From positions 1 through 32,075 of the forward strand of contig JAGWBV010000057.1 in the NCBI GenBank assembly GCA_021295715.1: 32,075 bases of DNA, in the 5' to 3' direction. Source of the stretch: Candidatus Poribacteria bacterium (GTDB lineage: Bacteria > Poribacteria > WGA-4E > WGA-3G). Under the pieces are notes generated by a model. That model saw nothing but the letters and a program-made list of their open reading frames with translations. It had not been told where the DNA came from and did not search any database. This document shows, one piece after another, positions 8,321 through 18,899 of this stretch. Made by a program: the position numbers and the translations under genes. Positions within the stretch are counted from its first letter, which is position 1. The number at the start of each line of letters is the position of its first letter.

Positions 8321-8426
8321 TCCGTATTAGTTTTTTAGCCGCTCATAGTCTAACAGATCGGATTACAGTCCAAACTGCGTAAGTCCTGAAGAATAAAAAA
8401 ACAAAAATAAAAAAGGAGAAATCTTC

Positions 8427-9395
8427 ATGCAAGACCTCCAAGACTTGATAACACAACAACCCTACACAAATCTCATCACGCCCAAACGGATTGTATATGT
8501 AATCCTCGGTGTGATTGTCTTAGGGTGCTTAGCGACGAGTTTCTATACGGTGGAAGCCGACGAAATTGCGGTTGTGCTGATGTTCGGTAAATCCGTCCGA
8601 CAAGCCGAACCCGGACTCCACTTCAAGCTACCGCTCGGTATTGAGAGAGCCATTAATGTTCCTGTCCGAAAGGTGTTCAAAGAGGAATTCGGTTTTCGGA
8701 CGTTGAGAGCCGGTGTCCGCACGCAGTATGATACCCGTGATTACGCCGAAGAATCCCTCTTACTGTCGGGCGACCTGAGCATCGCCGATGTCGAGTGGGT
8801 AGTTCAGTATAAAATTAAAGACCCGAAAAGTTTCCTGTTCTTTGTGCGGAATCCGCAACGGGCTTTGCGCGACCTTTCAGAATCCGTGATGAGCCGGGTC
8901 GTCGGCGATCGGACTGTCACCGAAGTGTTGACTGTCGGGCGTATTGAAATCGCGGCAGAAGTTGAAGAACATCTTCAGCGATTGCTGGATCTCTACCAAA
9001 CCGGATTAGATGTGGCATCCGTGACCTTGCAGGATGTGAATCCACCGGAAGCCGTGAAGTCCGCTTTTAACGCCGTTAACGAGGCGAAACAGGAGAAAGA
9101 GCGGTTAATCAACGAGGCGTGGCGCGATTACAACCAATCCGTTCCAAAAGCCAAGGGCGTGGCAGCACAGCGAATTTCCGAAGCACAAGGGTACGCCCTG
9201 AAGCGGGTGAACGAAGCGCAGGGCGATGCCGATCGGTTCAAGTCGATTCGCTCAGAATATCAGAAGGCGAAAGAGGTTACCCGGCGCCGACTCTATCTCG
9301 AAGCCATGCGAGAAGTCTTGCCACAGGTGAAAGAGATTTATATCATTGATGGTAACGCCAACGCACCTATCCCAATCCTGCAACTCAAAGAATAG
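8427..9395 (+). CDS. hflK: HflK-like SPFH/band 7 membrane protein
   Basis: HflK with HflC forms a large membrane-anchored cage that binds and modulates the FtsH protease. The 322-residue protein has a short N-terminal cytoplasmic part, one membrane helix at about 21-40, then the SPFH/band 7 domain beginning with the typical VEADEIAVVLMFGK (42-55) and the PGLHFKLP motif. A long charged helical region (NEAKQEKERLINEA and onward) follows, as expected for oligomer assembly. The start has a clear AAAAAGGAGAAA site. hflC follows after 24 bases, so both are probably one transcript from the promoter at 8208. Order, length and topology all fit HflK rather than an isolated stomatin-type protein. Confidence 0.9.
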   Translation: MQDLQDLITQQPYTNLITPKRIVYVILGVIVLGCLATSFYTVEADEIAVVLMFGKSVRQAEPGLHFKLPLGIERAINVPVRKVFKEEFGFRTLRAGVRTQYDTRDYAEESLLLSGDLSIADVEWVVQYKIKDPKSFLFFVRNPQRALRDLSESVMSRVVGDRTVTEVLTVGRIEIAAEVEEHLQRLLDLYQTGLDVASVTLQDVNPPEAVKSAFNAVNEAKQEKERLINEAWRDYNQSVPKAKGVAAQRISEAQGYALKRVNEAQGDADRFKSIRSEYQKAKEVTRRRLYLEAMREVLPQVKEIYIIDGNANAPIPILQLKE

Positions 9396-9419
9396 CGCGC
9401 CTACAAAAGGAGTGTTCCA

Positions 9420-10382
9420 ATGAATTGGAAAAAGATTATTATACCCTTAATTGTCATTGTAGTTATAGTGTTGCCAGTTGTAGCGGGTGTGTTCTATACC
9501 GTCTATGAAGGTGAACAGGTCGTCATTACCGAGTTCGGTCGTCCTGTTGGGCAACCGATCATCACCCCTGGGTTGAAAGTAAAAACACCCTTTATTCAGC
9601 AGGTACACCGCTTTGAAAAGCGCGTGCTTGAATGGGACGGCTCCCCGAACCAGATCCCGACAAAGGACAAGCGATTCATCTGGTTAGATACGACGGCTCG
9701 GTGGCGTATTAAAGACGCTCTCAAATTCTATCAGGCACTCGGAACGGAACAGTTCGCGCAATCTCGTTTAGATGACATTATCGATTCCGCAGCACGTGAT
9801 TTAGTGACAGCGCAGTTACTGATTGAAGTCGTGCGGGATTCAAATCGGGTGTTAAGCCTGGATCTGGCAGTCCTTGAAGATGAAGAAGGGCAATCCAGCG
9901 AGCCGTTGGAGGAGATTCAGATTGGCAGGGAACGGATTACACGCATGATCCTTGAGAAGGTCCAAGAGACCGTTCCACAATTCGGCATTGAACTCGTCGA
10001 TGTCCAGATAAAACGGATTAACTATGTAGACGAGGTCCGAAAGAAAGTCTTTGACCAAATGATTTCGGAACGGCAACGGATCTCTGAGAAGTACAAATCG
10101 GAGGGAGCAGGCGAAGCCGCTGACATCATGGGGCAGAAGCAGAAGGAGTTAGAGCGAATCCAATCTGAAGCGTATAAGGAAGCAGAGCAGCTTAAAGGCG
10201 ATGCCGATGCGCAAGCCATTCAGATTTATGCCGAAGCACACGGTCAGGACCCAGAGTTTTACGCCTTTCTCCAGACCCTTGAAACCTATCGCCAGACGAC
10301 CAGCGAGAGCACGAAGCTCATCTTAACAACGGATAGCGACCTCTATCGGTATCTCAAAAGCAGTGAAGTCCTCAGGCGTTGA
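9420..10382 (+). CDS. hflC: HflC-like SPFH/band 7 membrane protein
   Basis: This is the partner of HflK in the FtsH-regulating complex. It has 320 residues with one N-terminal membrane helix (about 6-26), then the SPFH domain with VYEGEQVVITEFGRP and a GLKVKTPFIQQVHRFEKR segment typical of HflC. The motif LVDVQIKRINYVDEVRKKVF in the middle is the characteristic HflC stretch, followed by a glutamate- and alanine-rich helix. AAAAGGAG lies before the ATG. Despite the family resemblance to the upstream gene, sequence identity between the two is low, as for HflK and HflC in other bacteria. A CAAACTGTTAGTTTG-type hairpin lies about 40 bases after the stop. Confidence 0.9.
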   Translation: MNWKKIIIPLIVIVVIVLPVVAGVFYTVYEGEQVVITEFGRPVGQPIITPGLKVKTPFIQQVHRFEKRVLEWDGSPNQIPTKDKRFIWLDTTARWRIKDALKFYQALGTEQFAQSRLDDIIDSAARDLVTAQLLIEVVRDSNRVLSLDLAVLEDEEGQSSEPLEEIQIGRERITRMILEKVQETVPQFGIELVDVQIKRINYVDEVRKKVFDQMISERQRISEKYKSEGAGEAADIMGQKQKELERIQSEAYKEAEQLKGDADAQAIQIYAEAHGQDPEFYAFLQTLETYRQTTSESTKLILTTDSDLYRYLKSSEVLRR

Positions 10383-10729
10383 GAGGCGTACCTGATATAT
10401 AACGTGAGTGTCGTATTTGTAGCGTAAACTGTTAGTTTGCGCCTGATGGGATACAATCAGAATGAGGTTTCAGAAAATATTTCGGTAATGCTATTATGAA
10501 AAGCACTTGTAGGGGCAGGTCTTGTGCCTGCCCACATATTACTTCATTAACCGCACCGGGCATCGTTAGGAAATTACCGGATTAAATTCTGAATCTTCAT
10601 TTATGGTCAACCAGAAGAATAAGCAGACATTCTCCCCTCCCCGGGTAGGCGAGGTTTCTAACCTCGTCGGTGCAGAGTGTGCAATTAATTCTAAAGTTTA
10701 CCCTAGTTTGCGGCACGCGGAGGTGAAAC
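10383..10729. other. Intergenic region built of repeats
   Basis: No gene seen. It holds a GCGTAAAC/GTTTGCGC hairpin (10422-10442), a TTCGGTAAT-type composite repeat (about 10466-10540) that ends in a GGGGCAGG/CCTGCCC hairpin (about 10511-10535), and a GGCGAGG/CCTCGTC hairpin near 10647-10670 followed by a GAGTGT tail. An open frame over 10603-10884 is made of these repeats. Confidence 0.7.
10422..10442 (+). repeat. CAAACTGTTAGTTTG hairpin, copy 2
   Basis: GCGTAAAC, loop TGTTA, GTTTGCGC: 7 of 8 pairs are Watson-Crick and one is a wobble. Relative to copy 1 the outer stem bases differ but pairing is kept. It lacks a following T-run, so it is not a classic terminator. Confidence 0.7.
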
Positions 10730-11260
10730 GTGAGACGAATTCGTTATTGCGTCGCTATGAGTTTGGACGGCTATATCGCTGGACCCGACGGGGAGTTCGA
10801 CTGGATTGTCATGGATCCCGATATCGACTTCGCCGGAATGACAGAGCAGTTCGATACCTATTTACTGGGTCGGCGAACGTTTGAGGTCACAAGCGGGCAC
10901 GGAGAGGCGGCGATGCCCGACGGAGAAACGTTCGTGATCTCGCGGACGCTACAACAGCGCGACCACGAGGATGTCACAATCGTCGGTGAGAATTGGAGAC
11001 AGGTGTTGCAGTCGCTCCGTGAGGAGAAGGGAAAGGACATCTGGCTGTTCGGTGGAGGGTCCCTGTTTCGGAGTCTCGCCGAAGAGGGGTTTGTTGACAC
11101 GGTGGAGGTCGCTATCATCCCAATCGTGCTGGGGGGTGGGACACCGCTCATTGAGGAACCGTCCGAGCGAATTTCGCTGACATTGAAGGAGCACACGGTG
11201 TATGAGAAAACAGGAACAGTCGGGTTAGTCTACACCGTGAACAAGCCAAGTCAACCGTGA
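10730..11260 (+). CDS. Dihydrofolate reductase family (RibD C-terminal-like) protein
   Basis: The 176-residue protein belongs to the RibD_C/DHFR-like reductase superfamily (YyaP type), expected to bind NADPH. It begins RRIRYCVAMSLDGYIAG, the usual first strand and substrate loop, then has LLGRRTFEV, and the nucleotide-binding LFGGGSLF segment, followed by IPIVLGGGTPL. The start is GTG 10730, supported by GCGGAGGTG at 10717-10725. An overlapping longer frame from 10603 is repeat sequence in another phase. The physiological substrate is unknown: members of this group rarely have proven dihydrofolate activity, and no riboflavin or folate genes are adjacent. It appears to be a single-gene unit. 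Confidence 0.88.
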   Translation: MRRIRYCVAMSLDGYIAGPDGEFDWIVMDPDIDFAGMTEQFDTYLLGRRTFEVTSGHGEAAMPDGETFVISRTLQQRDHEDVTIVGENWRQVLQSLREEKGKDIWLFGGGSLFRSLAEEGFVDTVEVAIIPIVLGGGTPLIEEPSERISLTLKEHTVYEKTGTVGLVYTVNKPSQP

Positions 11261-11308
11261 GTTGGGGATTCGCTATCTATTTCTGATTCAATTGCTACCC
11301 AAAAATGC

Positions 11309-11538
11309 CGTAGGTTGGGTTGAACGAGATTGAAAGGATAGATGAGTGGATTCTAAATACCATCAAATCCAACAGGGTGTCATATATACTCACGAACGCA
11401 GTGAAACCCAACACATTCTCACATCTGCAGCATTGGATTGTTGGGTTTCGCTATATCTATATGAATGGAGCATCGCAAATCAGGGTCTCCGATATAAATA
11501 GGATGGATCTGGAGTTTTACCGCTCAACCCAACCTACG
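11309..11538. mobile_element. MITE-like element with 18-bp terminal inverted repeats, copy 1
   Basis: The ends are CGTAGGTTGGGTTGAACG and CGCTCAACCCAACCTACG, 17 of 18 bases complementary. An inner pair, GTGAAACCCAACA (11401-11413) and TGTTGGGTTTCGC (11439-11451), forms a second inverted repeat. The element is 230 bp and has no transposase gene; a second copy with the same ends and size is at 15899-16131. Confidence 0.75.
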
Positions 11539-11541
11539 TTA

Positions 11542-11562
11542 CTGACAACTGATAACTGACAA
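11542..11562 (+). repeat. Heptamer tandem repeat
   Basis: Three consecutive units of CTGAYAA (CTGACAA, CTGATAA, CTGACAA) lie between the MITE-like element and the next gene. Confidence 0.7.
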
Positions 11563-11571
11563 CTATTTTCC

Positions 11572-13461
11572 GTGAAGCGTCAACTCTCTCCTCTCAGTTT
11601 AAAAGCCGTTTGTATCGGACTCCTGCTGATTCCAGCGAATGCGATGTGGCAGATGATGGGGCTACGCTGGGACATCGCACACATGTCGATGATCTCACTC
11701 CTCTATAACACCGTCACGCTCCTATTCGTGCTGACAATCATCAACCGATTCGCAAAAAAAGTCTCGCCGCAACTCTCCCTTTCTACTGCCGAACTCCTGA
11801 CGATCTATGTCATGTTGTGCCTCTCGACAGCTATCGGTGGACACATGTGCGTGCAGATCCTCCTCCCGATTATCAGTTACGCCTTCGCTTATGCATCACC
11901 AGAAAACGATTGGCAGTCCCTGTTTTGGCACTATATCCCATCATGGTCATCCGTCACCGATAAGCGCGGACTCGCCAATTTTTTCGATGGTGGCTCTACG
12001 TTCTATCCGCACCTTGAGGCATGGAGCACGCCGTTGTTATGGTGGGCACTCTTCCTCGCCGCACTCTTTTCGGTGATGCTCAGTATCAACTTCATCTTCC
12101 GAAGGCAGTGGACGGAAAATGAGAAGTTGAGTTATCCGTTGATCCAGTTGCCGTTGGCGATGGCGAATCCGAGGAGCGGGTTCTTCCGTAGCAAGGCGAT
12201 GTGGATCGGGTTCGGAGTTGCGGCTGCCATTGATCTCCTCAACGGGGTGAATTACCTGTTCCCGCAAGTGCCGCGACTCAGCGGTATCCGTGCGTATGAC
12301 ATCGCCGATTTCTTTACTGTCCGCCCATGGAACGCAATTACCTGGTTCCCCATCGGCATTTATCCGTTTGCCGTTGGATTGGCGTTTTTCATGCCGTTGG
12401 AGTTGTCATTCTCCTGTTGGTTCTTTTACCTGTATTGGCAGGCATTTCGTGTGTTAGGAAGTGCCGTCGGATTGACAGCACCCTTCCCGTATGCCGAGGA
12501 GCAGTCTTTCGGAGCATATATCGGTATCGGTCTGGTAGCGGTGTGGAGTGCGCGTCGATACTTAACCCAAGTGCTGCGTAGTCTGTTTGGCGCGCGATCT
12601 ACACTTGATGGCGGAGATGAACCGATCTCTTACCGCGCCGCGGTGGCATGGATGTTGTTGAGCATGGTGTTCCTTGTTGTTTTCTGCTACAAACTGGGGA
12701 TGTCGTTGTGGGTCATTGCGACCTTTTTTGGGTTGTTCTTCGGGTTAGCGACGGGGATTACGCGGATGCGTGCCGAACTCGGATCACCCGTTCACGACCA
12801 ACATTATGCCGGTCCCGACAGGATGATGTATTCGGTCTTCGGCGCGAAACGGCTCGGTGCGAGTAATCTGACGGGGTTGGCGTATCTCTACTTTTTCAAT
12901 CGTGCCTACGATTGCCTGTTGATGCCGCACCATCTTGAGGGGTTGAAGATAGCCGAGCGTGCCGACATCGAAAACAAAACCTTCGCGAAGGCGGTCATCA
13001 TCGCTATCGGTGTCAGCATTGTGGCGACGATCTGGGCATATCTACATGTCTCATATCAGGACGGGGTCTATACGGCATGGGCGGGTAGAGAGACCTTCAG
13101 TCGGCTCGGTAGGAGGCTCGTCCAACCTGCAGGTCCCGATACCGCAGTGCTGAGCGCAGTCAGTGTCGGGACGGTTATGGCGATTCTCTTGGCTTTTTTC
13201 CGTAGTCGGTGGATGTGGATGCCGTTCCATCCAGCGGGTTACGCCGTCACCAGCACCTTCACGATGAATTTCTTCTGGTTTTCGCTCCTCGTGAGTTTCA
13301 TCTTGAAATGGATTATTACCAGACATGGTGGCATCGGCGGTTTTCGGAGGGCGGCACCTTTTTTCCTCGGTCTCGTGTTGGGTGAATTCGTCGTGACGAC
13401 CTTCTGGGGCACCGTAGCGATTCTATTCCGTGTGGAGACCTATATTACGATTAATCTGTGA
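11572..13461 (+). CDS. Polytopic membrane protein, DUF6785/DUF6784-like
   Basis: This 629-residue protein has roughly a dozen hydrophobic stretches spread over its whole length and is clearly an integral membrane protein. It resembles the DUF6785/DUF6784 group found in Poribacteria and Planctomycetes, perhaps distantly related to oligopeptide-transporter-like proteins. That recollection rests on the N-terminal membrane region and the RRQWTENEKLSYPLIQLP loop. No substrate can be named. The start is the GTG at 11572. It gives a sensible cytoplasmic basic N-terminus (MKRQLSPLSLK) before the first helix, but no ribosome binding site is visible, and the upstream sequence is a MITE-like element plus heptamer repeats. 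A later ATG at 11641 would cut into the first helix. It has no co-directional partner nearby. Confidence 0.75.
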   Translation: MKRQLSPLSLKAVCIGLLLIPANAMWQMMGLRWDIAHMSMISLLYNTVTLLFVLTIINRFAKKVSPQLSLSTAELLTIYVMLCLSTAIGGHMCVQILLPIISYAFAYASPENDWQSLFWHYIPSWSSVTDKRGLANFFDGGSTFYPHLEAWSTPLLWWALFLAALFSVMLSINFIFRRQWTENEKLSYPLIQLPLAMANPRSGFFRSKAMWIGFGVAAAIDLLNGVNYLFPQVPRLSGIRAYDIADFFTVRPWNAITWFPIGIYPFAVGLAFFMPLELSFSCWFFYLYWQAFRVLGSAVGLTAPFPYAEEQSFGAYIGIGLVAVWSARRYLTQVLRSLFGARSTLDGGDEPISYRAAVAWMLLSMVFLVVFCYKLGMSLWVIATFFGLFFGLATGITRMRAELGSPVHDQHYAGPDRMMYSVFGAKRLGASNLTGLAYLYFFNRAYDCLLMPHHLEGLKIAERADIENKTFAKAVIIAIGVSIVATIWAYLHVSYQDGVYTAWAGRETFSRLGRRLVQPAGPDTAVLSAVSVGTVMAILLAFFRSRWMWMPFHPAGYAVTSTFTMNFFWFSLLVSFILKWIITRHGGIGGFRRAAPFFLGLVLGEFVVTTFWGTVAILFRVETYITINL

Positions 13462-14136
13462 AACTTCTCCTCGCTGGGGAGGTTTCCTAACCTCGCCTAT
13501 GAAGTAAACGTAGGAAGGATCTCTGAATCCCGATTACTGATACCTAATCCTGAAAATCCTTGAATCCTGTCCCCCGGATAAAGGGGATTTAGGGGGTTGT
13601 CCTGATTCAGACAATTAACATTACCCATTTATGGTGAATTATCAAAATTATACCATTTCTAAAAGTTTATATTCCATTAACCGCGCCGTTCATCCAGACC
13701 CTGGTAGGTGTGGAAATACCTTTCGGACATCAATAAAATGCGCCGTGAATATATGCTCTTCAGCCCTGTAGGGGCGGCATTTGTAGAAACACTTCCACAA
13801 AATATCGTGAAAAGTCCTTAAATTGACAGCTATGGTGCGGTTTCCAAACGCACCGGGCATAACCAAAAACAGTAGGACCTTTTAAGAGGAATCATCAATC
13901 AGAATTGGTATAAGTATACATTATTAATAGACTCGAGAATGCTCCATCCCCCGCTGGCGAGGTTTGATGAAGTTTAAATAAATATTTCGGTAATTTCATC
14001 CCGAAAAACCACTGTAGGGGGTTTTTGTTTGGGTGTTTCTTGGTCTTGTGCCTACCCACACATTACTACAAAGATGGCAACTTGGGTTAATCGAATGCCA
14101 TTAGGCGGGGAGGGTGTCGGTATAGGAGGCGGTGAT
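13462..14136. other. 675-bp intergenic repeat cluster
   Basis: I see no gene. Recognisable members are a GGGAGG/CCTCGCC hairpin near 13475-13500, GGTGCG/CGCACC near 13833-13855, and AGCCCTGTAGGGGCGGCATT near 13764-13784. A half hairpin CTGGCGAGGTTT at about 13953 is joined directly to a TTCGGTAATTT-type repeat (about 13964-13995), which is followed by the T/G-rich motif at 14021-14040. The frame that extends the next gene back to 14029 lies in this repeat material. Confidence 0.7.
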
Positions 14137-14679
14137 ATGAAAGTCTTGGTCGGTTCCGAAAATCCAGTGAAAATTCAGAGCGTGCGGGACGGTTTTCTAA
14201 CATTTTTTGAACATGTAGAGGTCGAAGGTATACACGTTGATACCGGTGTTGCCGAGCAGCCTATGAATGATGAAACATTTGAGGGTGCCAAAAATCGTGC
14301 TGAGAACATTAAGCGAATAAACGATCAACAGAACCTCGGCGCGACATTTTTTGTCGGCATTGAAGGGGGCGTTCTTCAACTGCAGGATAGATGGTTTAGT
14401 GTGAATGTCGTTTATATTTTAGATCACCACACTCGAGACAGTTTTGCCACGACAGGACTTTATGAATTGCCGGGTGCGATATCGGAAGACCTTCTGATCG
14501 AAAAAGGATTGGGACGTGCCATGGGTGAACTTGCCAATGATACCTACGCCGCACGCGAACACGGCACTGCTGGGTTTTTGACACGTGGTAAAATTGACAG
14601 ATTCCAAAATCAGGTCCAAGGTATAACTTTAGCGTTAATTCCTTTTGTTAATGACACTCTTTATTTTCCTGCTTCCTGA
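14137..14679 (+). CDS. Inosine/xanthosine triphosphatase, YjjX/DUF84 family
   Basis: The 180-residue protein matches the YjjX (NTPase I/T, DUF84) family, which hydrolyses non-canonical nucleoside triphosphates such as ITP and XTP so they are not built into nucleic acid. It opens with VLVGSENPVKIQSV, where S-x-N-P-x-K is the family signature, and has FVGIEGGV in the middle, another conserved block, and AAREHGTAGFLTRG near the C-terminus. The true start is ATG 14137, preceded by GGAGG within AGGAGGCGGTGAT. A longer frame to 14029 would add repeat-encoded residues. It stands alone; the next gene is on the other strand. Confidence 0.88.
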   Translation: MKVLVGSENPVKIQSVRDGFLTFFEHVEVEGIHVDTGVAEQPMNDETFEGAKNRAENIKRINDQQNLGATFFVGIEGGVLQLQDRWFSVNVVYILDHHTRDSFATTGLYELPGAISEDLLIEKGLGRAMGELANDTYAAREHGTAGFLTRGKIDRFQNQVQGITLALIPFVNDTLYFPAS

Positions 14680-14770
14680 TGGGCAGCACAGATAGATTCA
14701 CTCCCAAGAACGGTAGGCGAGGTTTGTAACCTCGCCAGCGAAGGGTGCGGAGATCCTAACCACGCAAAGT

Positions 14771-15850
14771 CTAATCTATTTCCCATTCCTGCAGCCCGGT
14801 TGGCACAGGATCGGGACGTTCCGTCGTGCTTTCGATGACGACGTGTTCACCCGTTTCCGAGGACTTATCAAAGGCACACATCACCTCAAGCACATGATAC
14901 GCCAGCGCACCGTTTGCACGATGCATCCGTCCTGAACCGATAGCAGACACCATGTCGATGACCCCAATCATCCGAGCATTATTCGGGAGCGCGATTTCCT
15001 CTTCTCCCCAATCGCCACCCGCCGGGCAGACATTTACGGGACCCCCGAAACCGTTCGGATCAGGCACCGTCATTGATCCAGTTTCACCGTAGATTTCGAT
15101 ACACGGAAGACTGTGTCGCCACATGTCGAAACTCATAATCATTGTGATGATCGCACCGTTCTGGAATTCGATTGAGCCGGTGAGGTGGGTTGTAATTTTG
15201 ACAGGGATACGTAAACCGCGCACGGCTTGACTCGTCGCGACGCGTTCTTCAAAGGCTTTCGTCGTAATCGCGGCGACGCGTTTGACGGGACCGAGAATAT
15301 TGACAAGGGCAGTCACGTAGTAAGGTCCCATGTCCAGCATTGGTCCACCGCCGAGGTCGTAGTAAAAGGCGGGATTTGGATGCCAACTTTCGTGTCCGTG
15401 TCCGCACATAAAAGCGGTGCCAGCGATAGGTTTCCCAATTTTCCCCGCGTCCAGTGTTTGTCGAGAAGTCTGGATACCCGCACCGAGGAAAGTATCGGGT
15501 GCCGATCCGACGCGTAATCCCTTTTCAGCGGCGGTATCAATGAGTTGTTTTCCGCTCTCGGTGTCCACACCGAGCGGTTTTTCGCTATAGACGTGTTTTC
15601 CGGCTTCTAAGACTTGTAAGCCGACTTCAACGTGTGCACGCGGGATAGTGAGGTTCACGACGAGTTCGATCTCATCGTCTACGAGCAATTCATCGACAGG
15701 GCATGCGTGGGAGTTATATTTCTCGGCTTGCGCCTGTGCGGATTCCATTCGGAGGTCGGCACAGGCTTTGATTTCTAAAATGTCAGTTTTTCGTGCCCCT
15801 TCAAAGTAGGCACTGCTGATTGTTCCACAACCAATAATTCCAATCTTCAT
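14771..15850 (-). CDS. Gfo/Idh/MocA family oxidoreductase
   Basis: This is a predicted NAD(P)-dependent dehydrogenase of sugars, inositols or related polyols. Its 359 residues start with the Rossmann motif GIIGCGTIS (4-12). The family's E-K-P motif is at 90-92 (K91 likely catalytic) and GGGPMLDMGPYY lies at 167-178. In many relatives the last part reads D-x-G-x-H; here Y177 stands where the histidine usually is, which may change the chemistry. No signal peptide is present, so it is cytoplasmic. The start at 15850 has only a weak, distant GAAAGG. A MITE-like element lies immediately upstream (15899-16131). Substrate unknown. Confidence 0.88.
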   Translation of the reverse strand: MKIGIIGCGTISSAYFEGARKTDILEIKACADLRMESAQAQAEKYNSHACPVDELLVDDEIELVVNLTIPRAHVEVGLQVLEAGKHVYSEKPLGVDTESGKQLIDTAAEKGLRVGSAPDTFLGAGIQTSRQTLDAGKIGKPIAGTAFMCGHGHESWHPNPAFYYDLGGGPMLDMGPYYVTALVNILGPVKRVAAITTKAFEERVATSQAVRGLRIPVKITTHLTGSIEFQNGAIITMIMSFDMWRHSLPCIEIYGETGSMTVPDPNGFGGPVNVCPAGGDWGEEEIALPNNARMIGVIDMVSAIGSGRMHRANGALAYHVLEVMCAFDKSSETGEHVVIESTTERPDPVPTGLQEWEID

Positions 15851-16176
15851 ATACTATGTTTGCCTTTCAGATGCTTTAGCACAGGTATGGTTTACACTCG
15901 TAGGTTGGGTTGAACGGAGCATAAAAAATCAACGTATTTACCGCGGGGGATTTCGTGATCCCAAGATGCTTTAAGATACCAAAACCTGAGTGAACCCAAC
16001 ACTTCATCACGTGCGCCTATTTGGTGGAGATGTTGGGTTTCACTATCTATCGTCTAATAACACTCACATCAGTCCTGCAGAATTTCTGTTGGATGAATAG
16101 TGTTTTGTCCTCCCGTTCAACCCAACCTACATAGAGGCTCAGTACGATTAGGAACGGTAGGATTGTGTCCACAGTG
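15851..16176. other. Gap holding the second MITE-like element
   Basis: This gap lies between the 5' end of the oxidoreductase gene and the 3' end of thiC. It is mostly the 232-bp MITE-like element at 15899-16131. No additional gene, terminator or clear promoter was recognised. Confidence 0.6.
15899..16131. mobile_element. MITE-like element with terminal inverted repeats, copy 2
   Basis: The ends are CGTAGGTTGGGTTGAACG (15899-15916) and CGTTCAACCCAACCTAC (16114-16130), fully complementary over 17 bases. Inner repeats, GTGAACCCAACA near 15990 and TGTTGGGTTTCAC at 16031-16043, match those of copy 1. The sequence between these landmarks differs strongly from copy 1 although total length is almost equal. 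Confidence 0.75.
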
Positions 16177-18138
<1,962 letters not shown>

Positions 18139-18244
18139 TCAGTTTGCATTTATGATGGATCCTAAAAATACATAGACATCTTAAAGAAACAACAATCCTC
18201 CTCCGCTGGCGTGGTTTCTAACCTCGTCTCTTTAGAGTGTCTAA

Positions 18245-18458
18245 GTAATTCTAAAATCTACCATATATATTTGCATTTACATAATTGTCTGTGCCACTGC
18301 CGCCTGTTATTCTGCAGCTTGGCTTTTCACATCGTATATCTTTCGCCTCAGTCGAAAAATCAATCTCTATTCCACTTAACATACTAACACAAGTTCGACA
18401 TTTTCGCAAGTCGCATGACAATGGTAGCACGGGCATTTATGGTAGATTTTAGAATTAC
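18245..18458. repeat. Element bounded by 21-bp perfect inverted repeats
   Basis: The right arm, 18438-18458 (TATGGTAGATTTTAGAATTA plus C), is the exact reverse complement of the left arm, 18245-18265. The arms are 172 bp apart. The arm sequence resembles the tails following hairpin repeats at 1020 and 10675. Confidence 0.75.
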
Positions 18459-18773
18459 GTGAGTTTGATAATAAAAATTGCAAGGGACCCCGTAGGTGTT
18501 TTTGCTTGGGTGTTTCCGCCAGGTAGAGCGATGAAATTCCGAGAAACCTTCAGTTTCGCCATGAACGTCTCCTTTTTCAAAACACATTCAGAAAAATAAA
18601 CACAGCGAAACCCGACAATCCACCGCGGTCCCTATGAAAATGAGGTACTCACGTTAGAATTACTTGGACATTGCGACTGATGGGTTTGCAGGCAGGTACA
18701 AGACCTGCCCCTACGAAATGTCTTGTTATTTTTAGGATTCACCATAAAAAGCCCTGATTTGTCAAAAAAATGA

Positions 18774-18802
18774 TTGACAAACTACCAATCTATTGCTATG
18801 AT
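18774..18802 (+). promoter_or_regulatory. Sigma70-type promoter of malate synthase
   Basis: A perfect TTGACA (18774-18779) and TATGAT (18797-18802, one mismatch) are separated by exactly 17 bases. The start codon of glcB is about 98 bases downstream. This is the best promoter match seen in the window. Confidence 0.75.
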
Positions 18803-18899
18803 TAAATCACAATTGAGGCAAAATTTGTTGTCGGTGCAACGAAGCATCGGCTAACGGAGATCCAACACCTTATAAGCACCTTGGAATGGAGAAAACAGT

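Larger units (their letters stand above)
7999..8426. other. Intergenic region before hflK with stacked repeats
   Basis: No gene seen. In order it holds a degenerate hairpin (GAATG 8075-8079 / CATTC 8092-8096), the tagged hairpin at 8106-8137, a promoter at 8208-8236, an inverted repeat CCCTATGA/TCATAGGG around the -10 box, a CACAAAC/GTTTGTG hairpin (8302-8320), and the TGCGTAAGTCCTGA motif (8376-8389). Confidence 0.7.

Noticed and set aside
10603-10884. 93-codon plus-strand open frame
   Set aside because: It is built from a hairpin repeat and then the reductase gene in another phase.
11320-11559. 79-codon plus-strand open frame
   Set aside because: It is wholly within the MITE-like element and its flank, and its end is made of the terminal repeat.
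14029-14136. 36-residue extension of the YjjX-like protein
   Set aside because: Repeat sequence; the ATG at 14137 has an excellent GGAGG and the family's usual first residues.
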